The position numbers were made by a program, and so were the translations under genes. Below the pieces are notes generated by a model. That model did not search any database and was not told the origin of the DNA. It saw only the letters and a program-made list of their open reading frames with translations. Positions 7,417 through 16,351 of a stretch of 64,000 nucleotides of DNA are shown here, piece after piece (position 1 is the stretch's first letter; each line of letters begins with the position of its first letter). Location: positions 62,001 through 126,000 of the forward strand of contig CAZJYI010000006.1 in assembly GCA_964550025.1 (NCBI GenBank), given 5' to 3'. Origin of the DNA: CAZJYI01 sp964550025 (lineage in GTDB: Bacteria; Verrucomicrobiota; Kiritimatiellia; UBA8416; CAYOBW01).

Positions 7417-7924
7417 GCGTCCCTCCCCGTGACCCTTGCGCCATGGCCAGTTGCTTCACGTTATTGCAGCGCAGAACACGGCGGAGACTGCTGCTCTGGA
7501 CAAGGACCAATTCAGCTTGCAGACCGTTCTTCTCCGCCTTGAACGCGACGCAATTGGCCGGACTGACGCCGAACTGCTTCGCCCACTTCCGGCCTTCCTC
7601 TGGGAACACCGTCAGCAAAGGCCCGTACTCACCCGTTCGCTTGAGTTCCGCGAGACCCTCCGGGGAGATTTCGTCCTTCAGAGCTTTCCGGAGGAAGTCT
7701 TCCTGTTCTTGAGCCGTTCGCTGGCGATAGGCGCCGGGCACAATCATGAAGTCCCTGACGTTCAGCCGATTCCTTCCGGCCAGCGTTTCTTCGAGACGCC
7801 CGGCAAAGGCCAGTGCTTCGAGACGGGGAGCGTTGGCCTCCAGATGGCGTCGGTATGCAAACCACCCGATCAGCCCGCAGAGTGCCGCGATGCCGACGAT
7901 GAGGAGTGCCCATTGTCGTTTCAT
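7385..7924 (-). CDS. Hypothetical membrane-anchored protein
   Basis: 179 residues, not recognised. Residues 4-23 (QWALLIVGIAALCGLIGWFA) form one N-terminal membrane anchor; the rest is predicted outside the cytoplasm and mixed charged helix/strand, with LRKALKDEISPEGLAELKRTG and TVFPEEGRKWAKQFGV. The C-terminal 20 residues (rich in Gly/Arg/Gln) overlap the speD remnant by 32 bp and look unlike the rest, so the original stop may have been lost when the decayed polyamine region was joined on. ATG start; function unknown. Confidence 0.6.
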   Translation of the reverse strand: MKRQWALLIVGIAALCGLIGWFAYRRHLEANAPRLEALAFAGRLEETLAGRNRLNVRDFMIVPGAYRQRTAQEQEDFLRKALKDEISPEGLAELKRTGEYGPLLTVFPEEGRKWAKQFGVSPANCVAFKAEKNGLQAELVLVQSSSLRRVLRCNNVKQLAMAQGSRGGTRGGFAAQRQS

Positions 7925-8095
7925 CTTCTGTCCGTTCAGTGGTGCGGGCGGGACGAATCGAACCCGGCCAAGTTGTGTCCGCTGGAGGCGTTCCGTGCCA
8001 CAGGTTCATTCATATCGACTTTGAGCTGCGCCAGCAAGTGGTTTGCCCGTGGTACGCACAGAACCGACGAGCTGCGTTGCCGGTCTTTTCCCGTT

Positions 8096-8479
8096 CTACC
8101 AGTCGATGCGTCTTACCCCCTTCACGAGGTCGAAGTGCCGGTCACGGCTCAAGATCGGGAGGCGGTGTTGGCGAACGAGGGCGGCAATCCAGCAGTCATT
8201 GGCGGGGATGGGTGTTCCGGCTTCACGCAACTCGGCTCGTACGACGGCGTACCTGTCGGCCGTGACCATGTCCGGGACAAGCGTGTCGGCCCGCAGCAGG
8301 AAAGCCCCCAGCCATGTCTCCAACTCTCGCTTCCTCCGGGAGAACCGGATTCCGTACTTGAACTCTCCCAGGGAGATCAGCGTTACCGCGATCCTCGACG
8401 CCTGTCCGAGACACGCGATCGCATCCGGGTCCTTCTCCACAAGTGCCGAGAGTGCGTTGGTGTCGAGAATCACTTCCAC
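8096..8479 (-). CDS. vapC: PIN-domain ribonuclease toxin VapC
   Basis: 127 residues, typical VapC. The PIN acidic residues are visible: ILDTNALSALV (first Asp), SLGEFKYGI (Glu), ANDCWIAALV (Asp) and ILSRDRHFDLV (last Asp). VapC toxins cleave tRNA or rRNA and are held by the cognate VapB. The GTG start overlaps the antitoxin stop by 10 bp (translational coupling). The toxin looks intact, unlike the neighbouring parE. Confidence 0.88.
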   Translation of the reverse strand: MEVILDTNALSALVEKDPDAIACLGQASRIAVTLISLGEFKYGIRFSRRKRELETWLGAFLLRADTLVPDMVTADRYAVVRAELREAGTPIPANDCWIAALVRQHRLPILSRDRHFDLVKGVRRIDW

Positions 8480-8724
8480 ATCTCCGGATCGATCGTTCGG
8501 AAGTGGGCCTCACCCAGGACTTCGCGCAATCCCTTGGCGGCCCCGCGGGAGACCTTCGGTAGACCTGCTGCCCACTCCGCCCAGCTACACGCCGGCGGTT
8601 CGTCCTCTCTGAGTGCCCGTTCGAGGGATGTCTCCAGAAAACGACTCAGCGGCTGCCCCCGCAGCGCAGCTCTTGCCTTGGCCCGCCGGAGCAGATCGTC
8701 TCGTATGATCATCGTGGTCTTCAT
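8470..8724 (-). CDS. vapB: VapB-type antitoxin
   Basis: 84 residues. The N-terminus MKTTMIIRDDLLRRAKARAAL followed by RGQPLSRFLETSLERAL is a ribbon-helix-helix DNA-binding fold; the C-terminal half (ACSWAEWAAGLPKVSRG through FRTIDPEMWK) would wrap the toxin. A near-consensus promoter sits immediately upstream, and only 7 bases lie between its -10 box and the ATG, so the mRNA is probably leaderless. No Shine-Dalgarno sequence is present. Confidence 0.85.
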   Translation of the reverse strand: MKTTMIIRDDLLRRAKARAALRGQPLSRFLETSLERALREDEPPACSWAEWAAGLPKVSRGAAKGLREVLGEAHFRTIDPEMWK

Positions 8725-8731
8725 GTAACCA

Positions 8732-8760
8732 TATATACGGCAACGCCATATTTATGTCAA
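8732..8760 (-). promoter_or_regulatory. Sigma70-type promoter of vapBC
   Basis: On the minus strand TTGACA (8760-8755), 17-bp spacer, TATATA (8737-8732). The start codon is at 8724, where transcription should begin. Two similar 9-mers, TAAATATGG and TATATATGG, 17 bp apart, overlap the promoter and are candidate half-sites for VapB autorepression. Confidence 0.75.
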
Positions 8761-8796
8761 TCACTACTTCCGGCCCCTGGCCTCCGACTTCCGTCC

Positions 8797-9993
8797 TCAG
8801 TCGTTCCGCAGCGCCTCGGACGGCGCGATGCGGGCGGCGGAGCGGGCGGGCCAGTAGGAGAAAAGAACGCCCAGCAGGACGGCGGCGGCTACCGGTACAA
8901 GCCATGTGACGGGGCCGAGGGCCACGGGCACGGGCAGGCGCGGGCCGCCGACGATCAGTACGGCGTGCGTGAGACTCGTTCCCGCCAGGGCACCGATCGC
9001 CGTGACCAGGCAGGCCTCCGCGACGAAGAGCACGCCGATGTCGGCGGCCGTTGCGCCCAGGGCGCGGCGCAGGCCGATCTCCACGACACGGTCGCGCACG
9101 TTGGCCACCATCAGGCTCATCAGCGTCGTTCCGCCCAGTACCAGGCACAGGGCCGCAATGCTCCCGACGGTCAGTTTGATCGTGTTCTGAAGCTTGCGCA
9201 CACCGCGCAGCAGCGTGTCGGGGGTGATGAGAGACAGGCCGGAGACCCGCTGGTCGGGCTGCGCCAGGAGCTGCCGAACGCGCCGGGTTGCGGTGCGGAA
9301 GGCCTGCGCGTCATCTACCCGGACAAACACGGCATCGATGTAGGGCTGCATGCGCGCGAAGGCGGTCCAATGGGCCGGGGTGGTTGCCGGCACAAACACC
9401 GCGCGCGTGCCCGCCGTCAAACCGGGATTGACGTTCTCGCCTTCGAGGGCGCTGCCGCCGGTTTCCACGACGCCGATCACCTGGTACGGAGTGCGCCGCA
9501 GGACAATCGTATCGCCGACGTTCCAGCGCCAGTCGCGGCTGAGGGCCGCGCTGATCACGGCGTTGCGCGATTTGCTGTCCAGGTCTCTCTGATCGATGAA
9601 ACGGCCGGCGAGTCTGCGCCATTGGCGGATGCGAAGCAGATTGGCGTCGGTTGAAACGACCGTCACGTCCCGTCGTGTCCCGGGGGTGGGGACGTTGTGG
9701 GAGCGCGCGCCGCTGACCAGGGCGTCCGGCAGGTTCGCGGCCAGGAAGTCGACGTGCTCGCGGCGAAGGCGGCCGCTACGGGGGCTGTCGGACGACCTGT
9801 TCTGGACGACGGCGAATACGTTGACCCCCAGGTCGCGCACGATGCGCTGCGAACGCTCCTCCAGCCCGCCCAGGACGGCAAGCAGGAGCGTGAGGGCCGT
9901 GATGCCGACCGAGATGGCGAGAAAGGACAGGCCCACCCGCCCGGGCTGCGACCGCACGCCCTCCCAGACATCCTGGAGAGTTCCTGTCATCAT
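8797..9993 (-). CDS. ABC transporter permease, MacB/FtsX type
   Basis: 398 residues with the four-helix FtsX topology: one N-terminal membrane segment (VGLSFLAISVGITALTLLLAV), a large periplasmic MacB_PCD-like domain from about residue 40 to 270, then three C-terminal segments (SIAALCLVLGGTTLMSLMVA, LFVAEACLVTAIGALAGTSL, WLVPVAAAVLLGVLFSYWPA) and the typical ending RSAARIAPSEALRND. It couples ATP hydrolysis to periplasmic extrusion with the adaptor and TolC-type protein encoded upstream. Start and the ATPase stop overlap as ATGA. Substrate (antibiotic, siderophore, peptide or lipoprotein) cannot be read from sequence. Confidence 0.9.
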   Translation of the reverse strand: MMTGTLQDVWEGVRSQPGRVGLSFLAISVGITALTLLLAVLGGLEERSQRIVRDLGVNVFAVVQNRSSDSPRSGRLRREHVDFLAANLPDALVSGARSHNVPTPGTRRDVTVVSTDANLLRIRQWRRLAGRFIDQRDLDSKSRNAVISAALSRDWRWNVGDTIVLRRTPYQVIGVVETGGSALEGENVNPGLTAGTRAVFVPATTPAHWTAFARMQPYIDAVFVRVDDAQAFRTATRRVRQLLAQPDQRVSGLSLITPDTLLRGVRKLQNTIKLTVGSIAALCLVLGGTTLMSLMVANVRDRVVEIGLRRALGATAADIGVLFVAEACLVTAIGALAGTSLTHAVLIVGGPRLPVPVALGPVTWLVPVAAAVLLGVLFSYWPARSAARIAPSEALRND

Positions 9994-10667
9994 CGCACCG
10001 TCCCCTCATCGCACACAAGGCGCCGCGAACAGTAGGGCAGCAGCGCCTCGTTGTGTGTTACGAGAATGATGCTCATCCCGCCTTCGTTCAGCGAGCGGAG
10101 CGTCTCCATGACCATCCGGGCCGAATCCTTGTCCAGGTTTCCGGTTGGTTCGTCGGCCAGCAGAAGCCTGGGCTGCTGCGCGACCGCCCGTGCGATGGCT
10201 ACGCGCTGCATCTCGCCGCCCGAAAGCAGACGTGCCGGCTGCGGAGCCAGCGCCTCAAGCCCCAGCGCTATCAGCGTCTCCATGGCCCGGTCGTGCGCCT
10301 CTCTGCGCGGAACTTCCAGATATCGGAAGCGGAACATGACGTTTTCCAGCGCCGTGCGGTGCGTCAGCAGGTTGAAATTCTGAAAGACCATACCCGTGCG
10401 GTATTTGCGCACCTCGCACAGTTCCCGTTCCCTGAGGGACGACACGTCCGCATCCTCGAACACCACCTGCCCCGACGTGGGGGTATCGAGCAGTGACGCC
10501 AGGTTGAGAAAGGTCGACTTGCCTGAGCCCGACGGCCCCGTGATGGCAACGAACTCGCCGTTGGTGATGGCGAAGTCGACCGAATGCAACACGTGAACGG
10601 GGCCGTGCGGGGTGTCGAAGCTCTTGGACACCTCGCGCATCTCGAGTACCGTAGCGTCCGCGCTCAT
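9990..10667 (-). CDS. ABC transporter ATP-binding protein, MacB/LolD type
   Basis: 225 residues from the ATG that overlaps the adaptor stop by 4 bp. Walker A GPSGSGKST, Q-loop MVFQNFNLL, signature LSGGEMQRVAIARA, Walker B LLLADEPTGNLD and the switch His (VTHNEALL) are all present. The short length and the LNLASLLDTPTSG segment place it in the LolD/MacB clade that partners FtsX-type permeases. Third gene of the efflux operon. Confidence 0.93.
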   Translation of the reverse strand: MSADATVLEMREVSKSFDTPHGPVHVLHSVDFAITNGEFVAITGPSGSGKSTFLNLASLLDTPTSGQVVFEDADVSSLRERELCEVRKYRTGMVFQNFNLLTHRTALENVMFRFRYLEVPRREAHDRAMETLIALGLEALAPQPARLLSGGEMQRVAIARAVAQQPRLLLADEPTGNLDKDSARMVMETLRSLNEGGMSIILVTHNEALLPYCSRRLVCDEGTVR

Positions 10668-11878
10668 GGCAGCAGGACCCGGGTGCCGGCAACAAGTCCT
10701 TCGAGCACCTCGTAGTGCGAGGCGCTGGCGTGCCCGACCTTGATTGCCCGCGCGCTGCCCCCGCCCTGCGCGGCAACGCGGCAGTGCGGCTTTCCGTCGC
10801 GCCACCACACCGCCGTGCGCGGCAGCAGCAGGGCGTCGTCGTTCTCGTAGCTCAACACGCGGATCTGCACGGACATGCCCGAGCGCAGGCGCTCGTCGAC
10901 GCCCTCCACGTCGATGACCACGCGGAAGTACTTCTGCCAGCTCGACCGCCCCGGCAGAGTCTGGGCCATTGTGCCGATCGATTCGACGCGCGCTTCGAGT
11001 ACCATGTCGGGGTAGGCCAGGGACGTGATCAGCGCCTTGCTTCCCCTGCTGACGCGGGAGAGCTCGGCCTCCGGAACATGGCATTCCACGACGATGTCAT
11101 CCATGTCGGGGATTGCCAGAAAAGGCTGGTTCTTGAAGATGGTGTCGCCGACCCGCACGGTGCGGTACTCCGTGCCGATGTGCAGCGGTCGGTACACAAC
11201 CATGCCGGCCGACGGTGCGGTCACGGTGCAGTTCGTTAGCTGGTCGCGGGCCAGCGCCAGTTCCTGCGCGGCGGCGTCGAAAGTTGCCTGTTCGCGCTCC
11301 AGTTTGAGCGGGTGCAGGTACTTGGTCGTCAGCAACTGCTGCATCTCGATCTGCTTAAGGCGCGAGTCGGCCTGGCCGACGCGCAGTTGTTGCTGCTCGA
11401 TTTCCTGCTCGGAGACGAGCTCGTCCTTCAACAGCTCCATGCTGTCCTGCAAATACTGCTTCTCCGCGTCGTGGTTGGAGCGCGCCTCGAGGAGTTGCAG
11501 CTCGATCTCTCGCAGCTCTATGGGCATGCGCGCATTCCTGAGACTCTCCACCTCCGCCTTGGCCAGGGCTGCATCGCGCTCGAGCTTCACGATGTCGCGC
11601 TCCACCCGTGAACTGTCGAAACGAACCAGCAGGTTGCCCTGCTCCACGTGTGCGCCCTCGGGGGCCACTTCGGCGACGATGGCACTACCGCTGAAGCGCG
11701 ACATGATCAGCTCAACGTTTCGGGCATCCAGTCTCCCGTCGTACACCGACCAGACCGCAATCGGACCGCGCGTCGCCGCCACACTCTTCGGCGCCGCGTT
11801 CGGCCGGCAGGAGACAGCGGCGGCGGCGAGCGCGACCGTGGTGAGAATACGCGTGCAGGAAAAGGAACGTCGCCTCAT
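10664..11878 (-). CDS. HlyD/MacA-type periplasmic adaptor, probable lipoprotein
   Basis: 404 residues. The leader ends in a lipobox-like AAAVSC, so it is probably an inner-membrane lipoprotein. A biotinyl-lipoyl-like half (AEVAPEGAHVEQGNLLVRF) is followed by a long coiled-coil hairpin (about residues 90-205, rich in Glu/Leu/Gln/Arg), the second lipoyl half (CTVTAPSAGMVVYRPLHIG), a beta-barrel domain and a membrane-proximal domain. It bridges the FtsX-type permease to the TolC-type channel. Four-base overlaps on both sides show translational coupling. Confidence 0.9.
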   Translation of the reverse strand: MRRRSFSCTRILTTVALAAAAVSCRPNAAPKSVAATRGPIAVWSVYDGRLDARNVELIMSRFSGSAIVAEVAPEGAHVEQGNLLVRFDSSRVERDIVKLERDAALAKAEVESLRNARMPIELREIELQLLEARSNHDAEKQYLQDSMELLKDELVSEQEIEQQQLRVGQADSRLKQIEMQQLLTTKYLHPLKLEREQATFDAAAQELALARDQLTNCTVTAPSAGMVVYRPLHIGTEYRTVRVGDTIFKNQPFLAIPDMDDIVVECHVPEAELSRVSRGSKALITSLAYPDMVLEARVESIGTMAQTLPGRSSWQKYFRVVIDVEGVDERLRSGMSVQIRVLSYENDDALLLPRTAVWWRDGKPHCRVAAQGGGSARAIKVGHASASHYEVLEGLVAGTRVLLP

Positions 11879-13332
11879 GGATGGCTCTCCACTGGAACGG
11901 GTTTCAGATGGGCGGGATAGTCGATGAGCGTGCCGAGGGAGGATTTCAGCCGATACCCCGCTATCGTGACGTCCGCCCGGGCGGTGAGAAGCTGTACCTG
12001 CGCTTGCGCGTAGGCTTCCTCGGCATCGGTGACGGAGAAGTTGTCGCCCCGGCCCAGCTTGAAAAGCCGCCGTGCAAGCTCGGCCCGGCCTTCGGCGAGC
12101 TTCGCGTTGCGTTCGGCGATCGCGGCTTCCGTCCGTGCCCGGCGATAGGTGGTGATGTGCTGCTGGACTTCCCGTGTGATCGACAGCTCGCTGACCCTGA
12201 CGGTCTCGAACGCTGCCTGGCGGGTGATCCGCGATTGCTCCACGTAGATGCGGTCCTGTCGGACGTTGAGGTCGCTTCCCAGCGTCACCCCGGCGAACCA
12301 GTAGTCCTCGTCAAAGTCCTTTGCTTCCGAGAACGCGTTGCCTTCGCCATAGCGCTGATAGCGCGTCACCAGCGACATGTCCGGGTAGAGCCGGCGTCGC
12401 GCGATGCGCTCGCCGCGACGCGCGTCGCGGTAGTCCTGCAGTACCTGCGCGTAGTCCAGCCGGTTTGACAGCGCCGTGGCCACGGCAGCCTGCATGCTGG
12501 GGATATTGATGGTCAGCATCGGCGCCGGTTCGAGCTCGAACATCGTACGGATCGGGTAGCCCAGCGCCTCCGCCATGTCGCGCTGGGCGAACGACAGCCT
12601 TTCGCGGCTGTTCTCGAGCCGGAGCTTTGCCTGGCCGCGCTGCAGGTCGACGCGCAGGGTGTCGACGCGTGTCGTATGTCCCTGGCGTTCCCTGGCCTTG
12701 GTCAGACGGTACAGCTTCTCCATTCGCTCATGGAAGTCGTTATCGGATGCAATCTGGAGTCCGAGACGGACGATCGTTTCGTACAGGCTGACCACTTCCA
12801 CGGCCTGGTCCGCCTTTTGGCGTTCGTACAGGCGTTGCGCCTCTTTGAAGGCATTGCCTGCCTGCACAAGCGCTTCGCCGTGGATAAGCGATCCGAAGTT
12901 GCGGAAGATCGGCTGCTGGACCTCGACTTCAAGCGTGACCCGGTGGTACTCGAGCTCCGAAAGCTCACTTCGATTGACGCGCCCGGAGACTTCGACCTCC
13001 GTTCCCGGAAGAAAGCGCTTGCTCGAGCGCAGACCGTATTGCCAGTCATCCCCGTCGTCGCTGACGCCGGCCGTTCCGTCGGGGCGGGTCGTCAGAGCGA
13101 AATCCGCGCGTCTTGCCTCGACATCCAGTTCGTTGCGGCGCAACAGTTTCGCCGCGCGGCGCAGTTCGCGGTTCCATTCGAGCGAGCGCGCGATGGCCTT
13201 GCGCAGGTCGAGACGGACGGGCTCCTCGTCGGCAGGTGCGGCATGCGCGACGACCAGGAGAAGGCCAACGAGCGCACAGAATAGCCCGGAATGCCGCAGT
13301 GGCTTGCCGCGCAGGCACTGAACATCGAACAT
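11875..13332 (-). CDS. TolC-family outer-membrane efflux protein
   Basis: About 485 residues. A signal peptide (HSGLFCALVGLLLVVAHAAPA) precedes two OEP repeats: DLRKAIARSLEWNRELRRAAK, and later MQAAVATALSNRLDYAQVLQDY, with long helices and TolC-like beta segments between. It forms the trimeric exit duct for the ABC efflux pump encoded downstream. The frame stays open through an intergenic repeat array. I place the start at the ATG of MFDVQCLRG, itself the last repeat unit, because it is closest to the signal peptide; codons further upstream translate repeats. The stop overlaps the adaptor start (ATGA). Confidence 0.85.
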   Translation of the reverse strand: MFDVQCLRGKPLRHSGLFCALVGLLLVVAHAAPADEEPVRLDLRKAIARSLEWNRELRRAAKLLRRNELDVEARRADFALTTRPDGTAGVSDDGDDWQYGLRSSKRFLPGTEVEVSGRVNRSELSELEYHRVTLEVEVQQPIFRNFGSLIHGEALVQAGNAFKEAQRLYERQKADQAVEVVSLYETIVRLGLQIASDNDFHERMEKLYRLTKARERQGHTTRVDTLRVDLQRGQAKLRLENSRERLSFAQRDMAEALGYPIRTMFELEPAPMLTINIPSMQAAVATALSNRLDYAQVLQDYRDARRGERIARRRLYPDMSLVTRYQRYGEGNAFSEAKDFDEDYWFAGVTLGSDLNVRQDRIYVEQSRITRQAAFETVRVSELSITREVQQHITTYRRARTEAAIAERNAKLAEGRAELARRLFKLGRGDNFSVTDAEEAYAQAQVQLLTARADVTIAGYRLKSSLGTLIDYPAHLKPVPVESHP

Positions 13333-13593
13333 GGAACGCTGAACATTGAACATCGAACGCTGAACATTGAACATCGAACGTTGAACATCGAACGTTGAGC
13401 GTCGAGCGTTGAACATGGAACGCTGAACATTGAACATCGAACGCTGAACATTGAACGTTGAACGTTGGGGGGCGGACGGTGGGCGGCGAGCACTGAGGTA
13501 CGACAGGCAGGCACGCAAGCGCGACCGCATGCCCGCTCGGTGTTCCCTCGGCACTTCGACGTTCGATGTTGGATGTTCGGCGTTCAAAGCTCG
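13321..13593. repeat. GAACATTGAACATCGAAC-type repeat array with a distal inverted copy
   Basis: From 13321 to 13469, 9-11-bp units of the form GAACATTGAACATCGAACGCT repeat about fifteen times with small changes (AAC-ATC, AAC-ATG, AAC-GTT). A degenerate copy in the opposite orientation (CGTTCGATGTTGGATGTTCG) lies at 13560-13593, so the region could form a long hairpin. The array fills most of the 322 bp between the FHA gene and the TolC gene and contributes the TolC start codon. I see no other gene in this space. Confidence 0.85.
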
Positions 13594-13654
13594 TCCGAGA
13601 TTCCCTGGGGATTCCGCGTTTCGTACGGATGCTGCCGTGTCCCTGCCCGGTTCT

Positions 13655-15907
13655 CTACTCCCATATCAGCTTAAGGGCCGGGTCGTCGGGCAGTCCCGTT
13701 GCCAGGATCTGCTGCTTGATGGCCTCGCGGTCGGACTCGGGCGCGGCCTTGTATTCTGCCAATAGCTCCTGCACTTTCGAAAGCGTTCGCCTGAATGCCG
13801 CGGTGGCCCAGTCATGGAGCGACTGGTCGCCGACCATGAGGTCATCCTTGTTCGGCGCGAGCTGCAGGGCGATGCCCGCGGCGATGAGCGCGGAACGCCC
13901 GCCGTCGGTCGTGACGTGCGCGAGCATGTCCTTCGCGAGGCGGCGCAGCGCGTCGCGTTGGGACAGGAGCTTCGCCGTCCGCTTCTCCAGCTCGCCGCCG
14001 TACCAGTCCGCGCCGCGGCATTTCTCGAGGAAGGCCCCGTCCCTGGATGCCGCCGCGAGATGCCTCTTTGTTCGTGCCAGAACCGTATCGAACGGTGTCT
14101 GCCGCCGATTAAGGATGTAGCGGCCGGCTTCTTCCATATAGAAAAGGTAGAAGCTCTCGACGCCGACGTACGCATCGTAGCGGCTGACGGCGTTCGTCCG
14201 CGTGGAGGACACCGGGGGGTTGTCGAGTGCGTCACATGCCAGCACTTTGGCTACGGCGGCCGTGTCTGCCCAGGCGTCGAGAATGGCGCTTCCGGCCTCG
14301 ATTTGCTGGAGGGCGTTGGTAGCCACCGACAGATGGCCGGCGGCTTCAACCATGCTGCGGTAGCGTTCATTGAGAGTGCTGAACGCGTACTCGATACGGG
14401 GGTCGCGTGACCGGACGTCGGCGGCCGGCAGCGCAAGCTCGCCGCGGGCGACTTCATCGAAACGTGCGGACTGCATGTCTTGCGCCAACCCGGCGTACTG
14501 CCGCAGCGACTTGCTGAGGGCCCCGACGGCTTCGAGAAGCGATTCCACGTGCGCACGCGCATCGCCGCTTTCCCGTTGTCTTGCCTTCTCCAGGCCGGCG
14601 GTGACCGTGTCTACCTCGATCGGCCATTTCCGCAGCCCCTCGAGGACGTCGAAACGCCGGCTCTCGAACAACTGATCGTTCAGGCCCTGTTTCACGGCGC
14701 CGGCCTCATCCAGGAGTTTCGCAAGATAGGGAGACGGGGAAGCGCTCAGCGGCGCCATTGCCCCGATGAGGGCCTCGTGGCGGCCCTCGATGAGACGCCG
14801 GGCCATGACCCCCTCGTCGACGATTCGGCGTGACGGCAGGAAGACTTCCAGCAAACGGCTCGTCTGCAGGGCTTGCTCGGCGAGGCCGGCGGCTTCGTCG
14901 CTCCAGCCCCACGCCATGTCCCCCTGGGCGCGCAGGTCGTTCAGAATGCCGGCTGCCTTGCTCCAGTTCCCCTTCTCCAGGCTCGATACGGCTTCCTGCC
15001 ACGACGCGTGGGTCTGCTGCCACAGCGCCACGCGCTCCGCGGCCTCCTCCGCCTTTCGGCGCTCGTCCTCCTTGCCCGCTATGCGCGCCGCCTTGTCCAG
15101 CACGTCGCGCGCCTTGTCGAACTGCTCGTCCGCGGCCAGATTCTGCGCCTTGGCGATGAGTCGCTCCGCCCCGGGTGCGCAGGCACGCGCGCAGAGGGCA
15201 AGGAGCAGCACGGCGACGGCGGCGGCCGCGCCCCACGTCATCCATCGCTTCCGCTCGGCTTGCAGGACGCCGCTGCCGTCGTCGAACACGAACGAGAAGT
15301 GTGCGACGTAGACGCGGTCACCGGCTTTGAGCTGCACCTCGTCGTCCTGCTCGAGCTTCTTGCCGTTGACCAGCGTCTCATTCGTGCTGCCGAGGTCCCG
15401 AATCCAGAATTCTCCGCCGCGCGACCGGATCTCGGCGTGATGGTGCGACACCATGGAGTTGGCGATGTGCAGGGAGGAAGTCGGGTCGGCCCCGATGGTG
15501 AACACGTCCGAGCCGATTGGATACACCTGGCCCTTCACCTCGCCCGTCTGGCCAAGAAGGCGGGCGGGCGGCGAGACGACGGCAGGCGGCGCCGGGGCAT
15601 CCGTCGCCGCCGCGGCTCCGGCCACTATCAGCGTGCAGTTGCCTATCTCGATACAGTCGCCAATTGTCAGTTCGCGCTCCCTGATGCGCTCCCCGTGCAG
15701 CAGGATACCGTTGCGGCTGTCAAGGTCGCAGACGAACAGGCGGTCATCGCGCTTCCGGACCTCCGCATGTCGCCCGCTGACGAGCGACAGTTCCTGGGGA
15801 ACGACCCACTCACACCCGGGGCGACGCCCGATCACCAGCGACTCCGGCAGCTCTGAAAGCGGACTTTCGTATAGCGTCCGGTTATCGTATGTCAGCTTCA
15901 GTCTCAC
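13655..15907 (-). CDS. Double-FHA-domain membrane protein
   Basis: 750 residues. Two FHA phosphothreonine-binding domains lie in the cytoplasmic N-terminus: FHA1 about 24-95 (IGRRPGCEWVV, LVSGRHAEV, SRNGILLHGE) and FHA2 about 128-208 (FTIGADPTSSL, MVSHHHAEI, GSTNETLVNGKKL). One membrane segment follows at about 224-241, flanked by KRKR-type charges inside. The last 500 residues are predicted periplasmic, Ala/Glu/Lys-rich helical and coiled-coil-like, of no family I recognise. The start is GTG. FHA proteins are read by Ser/Thr kinases, and FHA proteins also regulate some T6SS; a link to the tss genes 9 kb away is only a hypothesis. A DUF4019 lipoprotein gene lies 18 bp upstream. Confidence 0.85.
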   Translation of the reverse strand: MRLKLTYDNRTLYESPLSELPESLVIGRRPGCEWVVPQELSLVSGRHAEVRKRDDRLFVCDLDSRNGILLHGERIRERELTIGDCIEIGNCTLIVAGAAAATDAPAPPAVVSPPARLLGQTGEVKGQVYPIGSDVFTIGADPTSSLHIANSMVSHHHAEIRSRGGEFWIRDLGSTNETLVNGKKLEQDDEVQLKAGDRVYVAHFSFVFDDGSGVLQAERKRWMTWGAAAAVAVLLLALCARACAPGAERLIAKAQNLAADEQFDKARDVLDKAARIAGKEDERRKAEEAAERVALWQQTHASWQEAVSSLEKGNWSKAAGILNDLRAQGDMAWGWSDEAAGLAEQALQTSRLLEVFLPSRRIVDEGVMARRLIEGRHEALIGAMAPLSASPSPYLAKLLDEAGAVKQGLNDQLFESRRFDVLEGLRKWPIEVDTVTAGLEKARQRESGDARAHVESLLEAVGALSKSLRQYAGLAQDMQSARFDEVARGELALPAADVRSRDPRIEYAFSTLNERYRSMVEAAGHLSVATNALQQIEAGSAILDAWADTAAVAKVLACDALDNPPVSSTRTNAVSRYDAYVGVESFYLFYMEEAGRYILNRRQTPFDTVLARTKRHLAAASRDGAFLEKCRGADWYGGELEKRTAKLLSQRDALRRLAKDMLAHVTTDGGRSALIAAGIALQLAPNKDDLMVGDQSLHDWATAAFRRTLSKVQELLAEYKAAPESDREAIKQQILATGLPDDPALKLIWE

Positions 15908-15925
15908 GGCAATTTCCGAAGAACA

Positions 15926-16351
15926 CTACTTGATGTAGTACCCCGACACACGCCATTTCTTGTCACTATCCAGCATGGGCGTGACGGTCTCTATGGCTTT
16001 CTCTTTGTTTTCAAATGCCGACTTGAACTGGATGATGACGTATTCTCCGTCCGGAGCACCGGGCATGCTTGTGCGATAGGTGCTCGACTTGACCTGCCGG
16101 GAACGCTTCTCTCCGAGTGGTTCCCGGAACGTCTTCATGGAGTCTTGCCACTGTTCCTGGGGCACCGCGTTGCGGAAGAATGCTGCCGCTTCCTGCCAGC
16201 TCTCGTCGTACTGCCCCTCATCGATCAGCCGCAGCCACGACCTGGCGGCATCGGCGGCCGCCTTCTCGGCCTCGGGGTTCTTCTTGCCCATGCACCCGCA
16301 CAACAGTGCGCACACAAACAGCATCAGCATCACCTTGCCTACAGCCTTCAT
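15926..16351 (-). CDS. DUF4019 lipoprotein
   Basis: 141 residues. The leader MKAVGKVMLMLFVCALLCGC ends in a lipobox (LLCGC), predicting a lipid-anchored protein. The rest matches DUF4019: AARSWLRLIDEGQYDESW, then AAAFFRNAVPQEQW, QVKSSTYRTSMPGAPDGEYV and a C-terminal KWRVSGYYIK. The fold is NTF2/SnoaL-like and the function is unknown. It sits 18 bp before the double-FHA gene and 67 bp after the tail-anchored protein gene, so the three may be one envelope operon. Confidence 0.85.
   Translation of the reverse strand: MKAVGKVMLMLFVCALLCGCMGKKNPEAEKAAADAARSWLRLIDEGQYDESWQEAAAFFRNAVPQEQWQDSMKTFREPLGEKRSRQVKSSTYRTSMPGAPDGEYVIIQFKSAFENKEKAIETVTPMLDSDKKWRVSGYYIK

Noticed and set aside
7938..7972. tRNA-3'-end-like sequence on the minus strand (GGGTTCGATTC... 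CGCACCA)
   Set aside because: The T-arm does not pair, and no anticodon or D arm is found upstream. At most a fragment.
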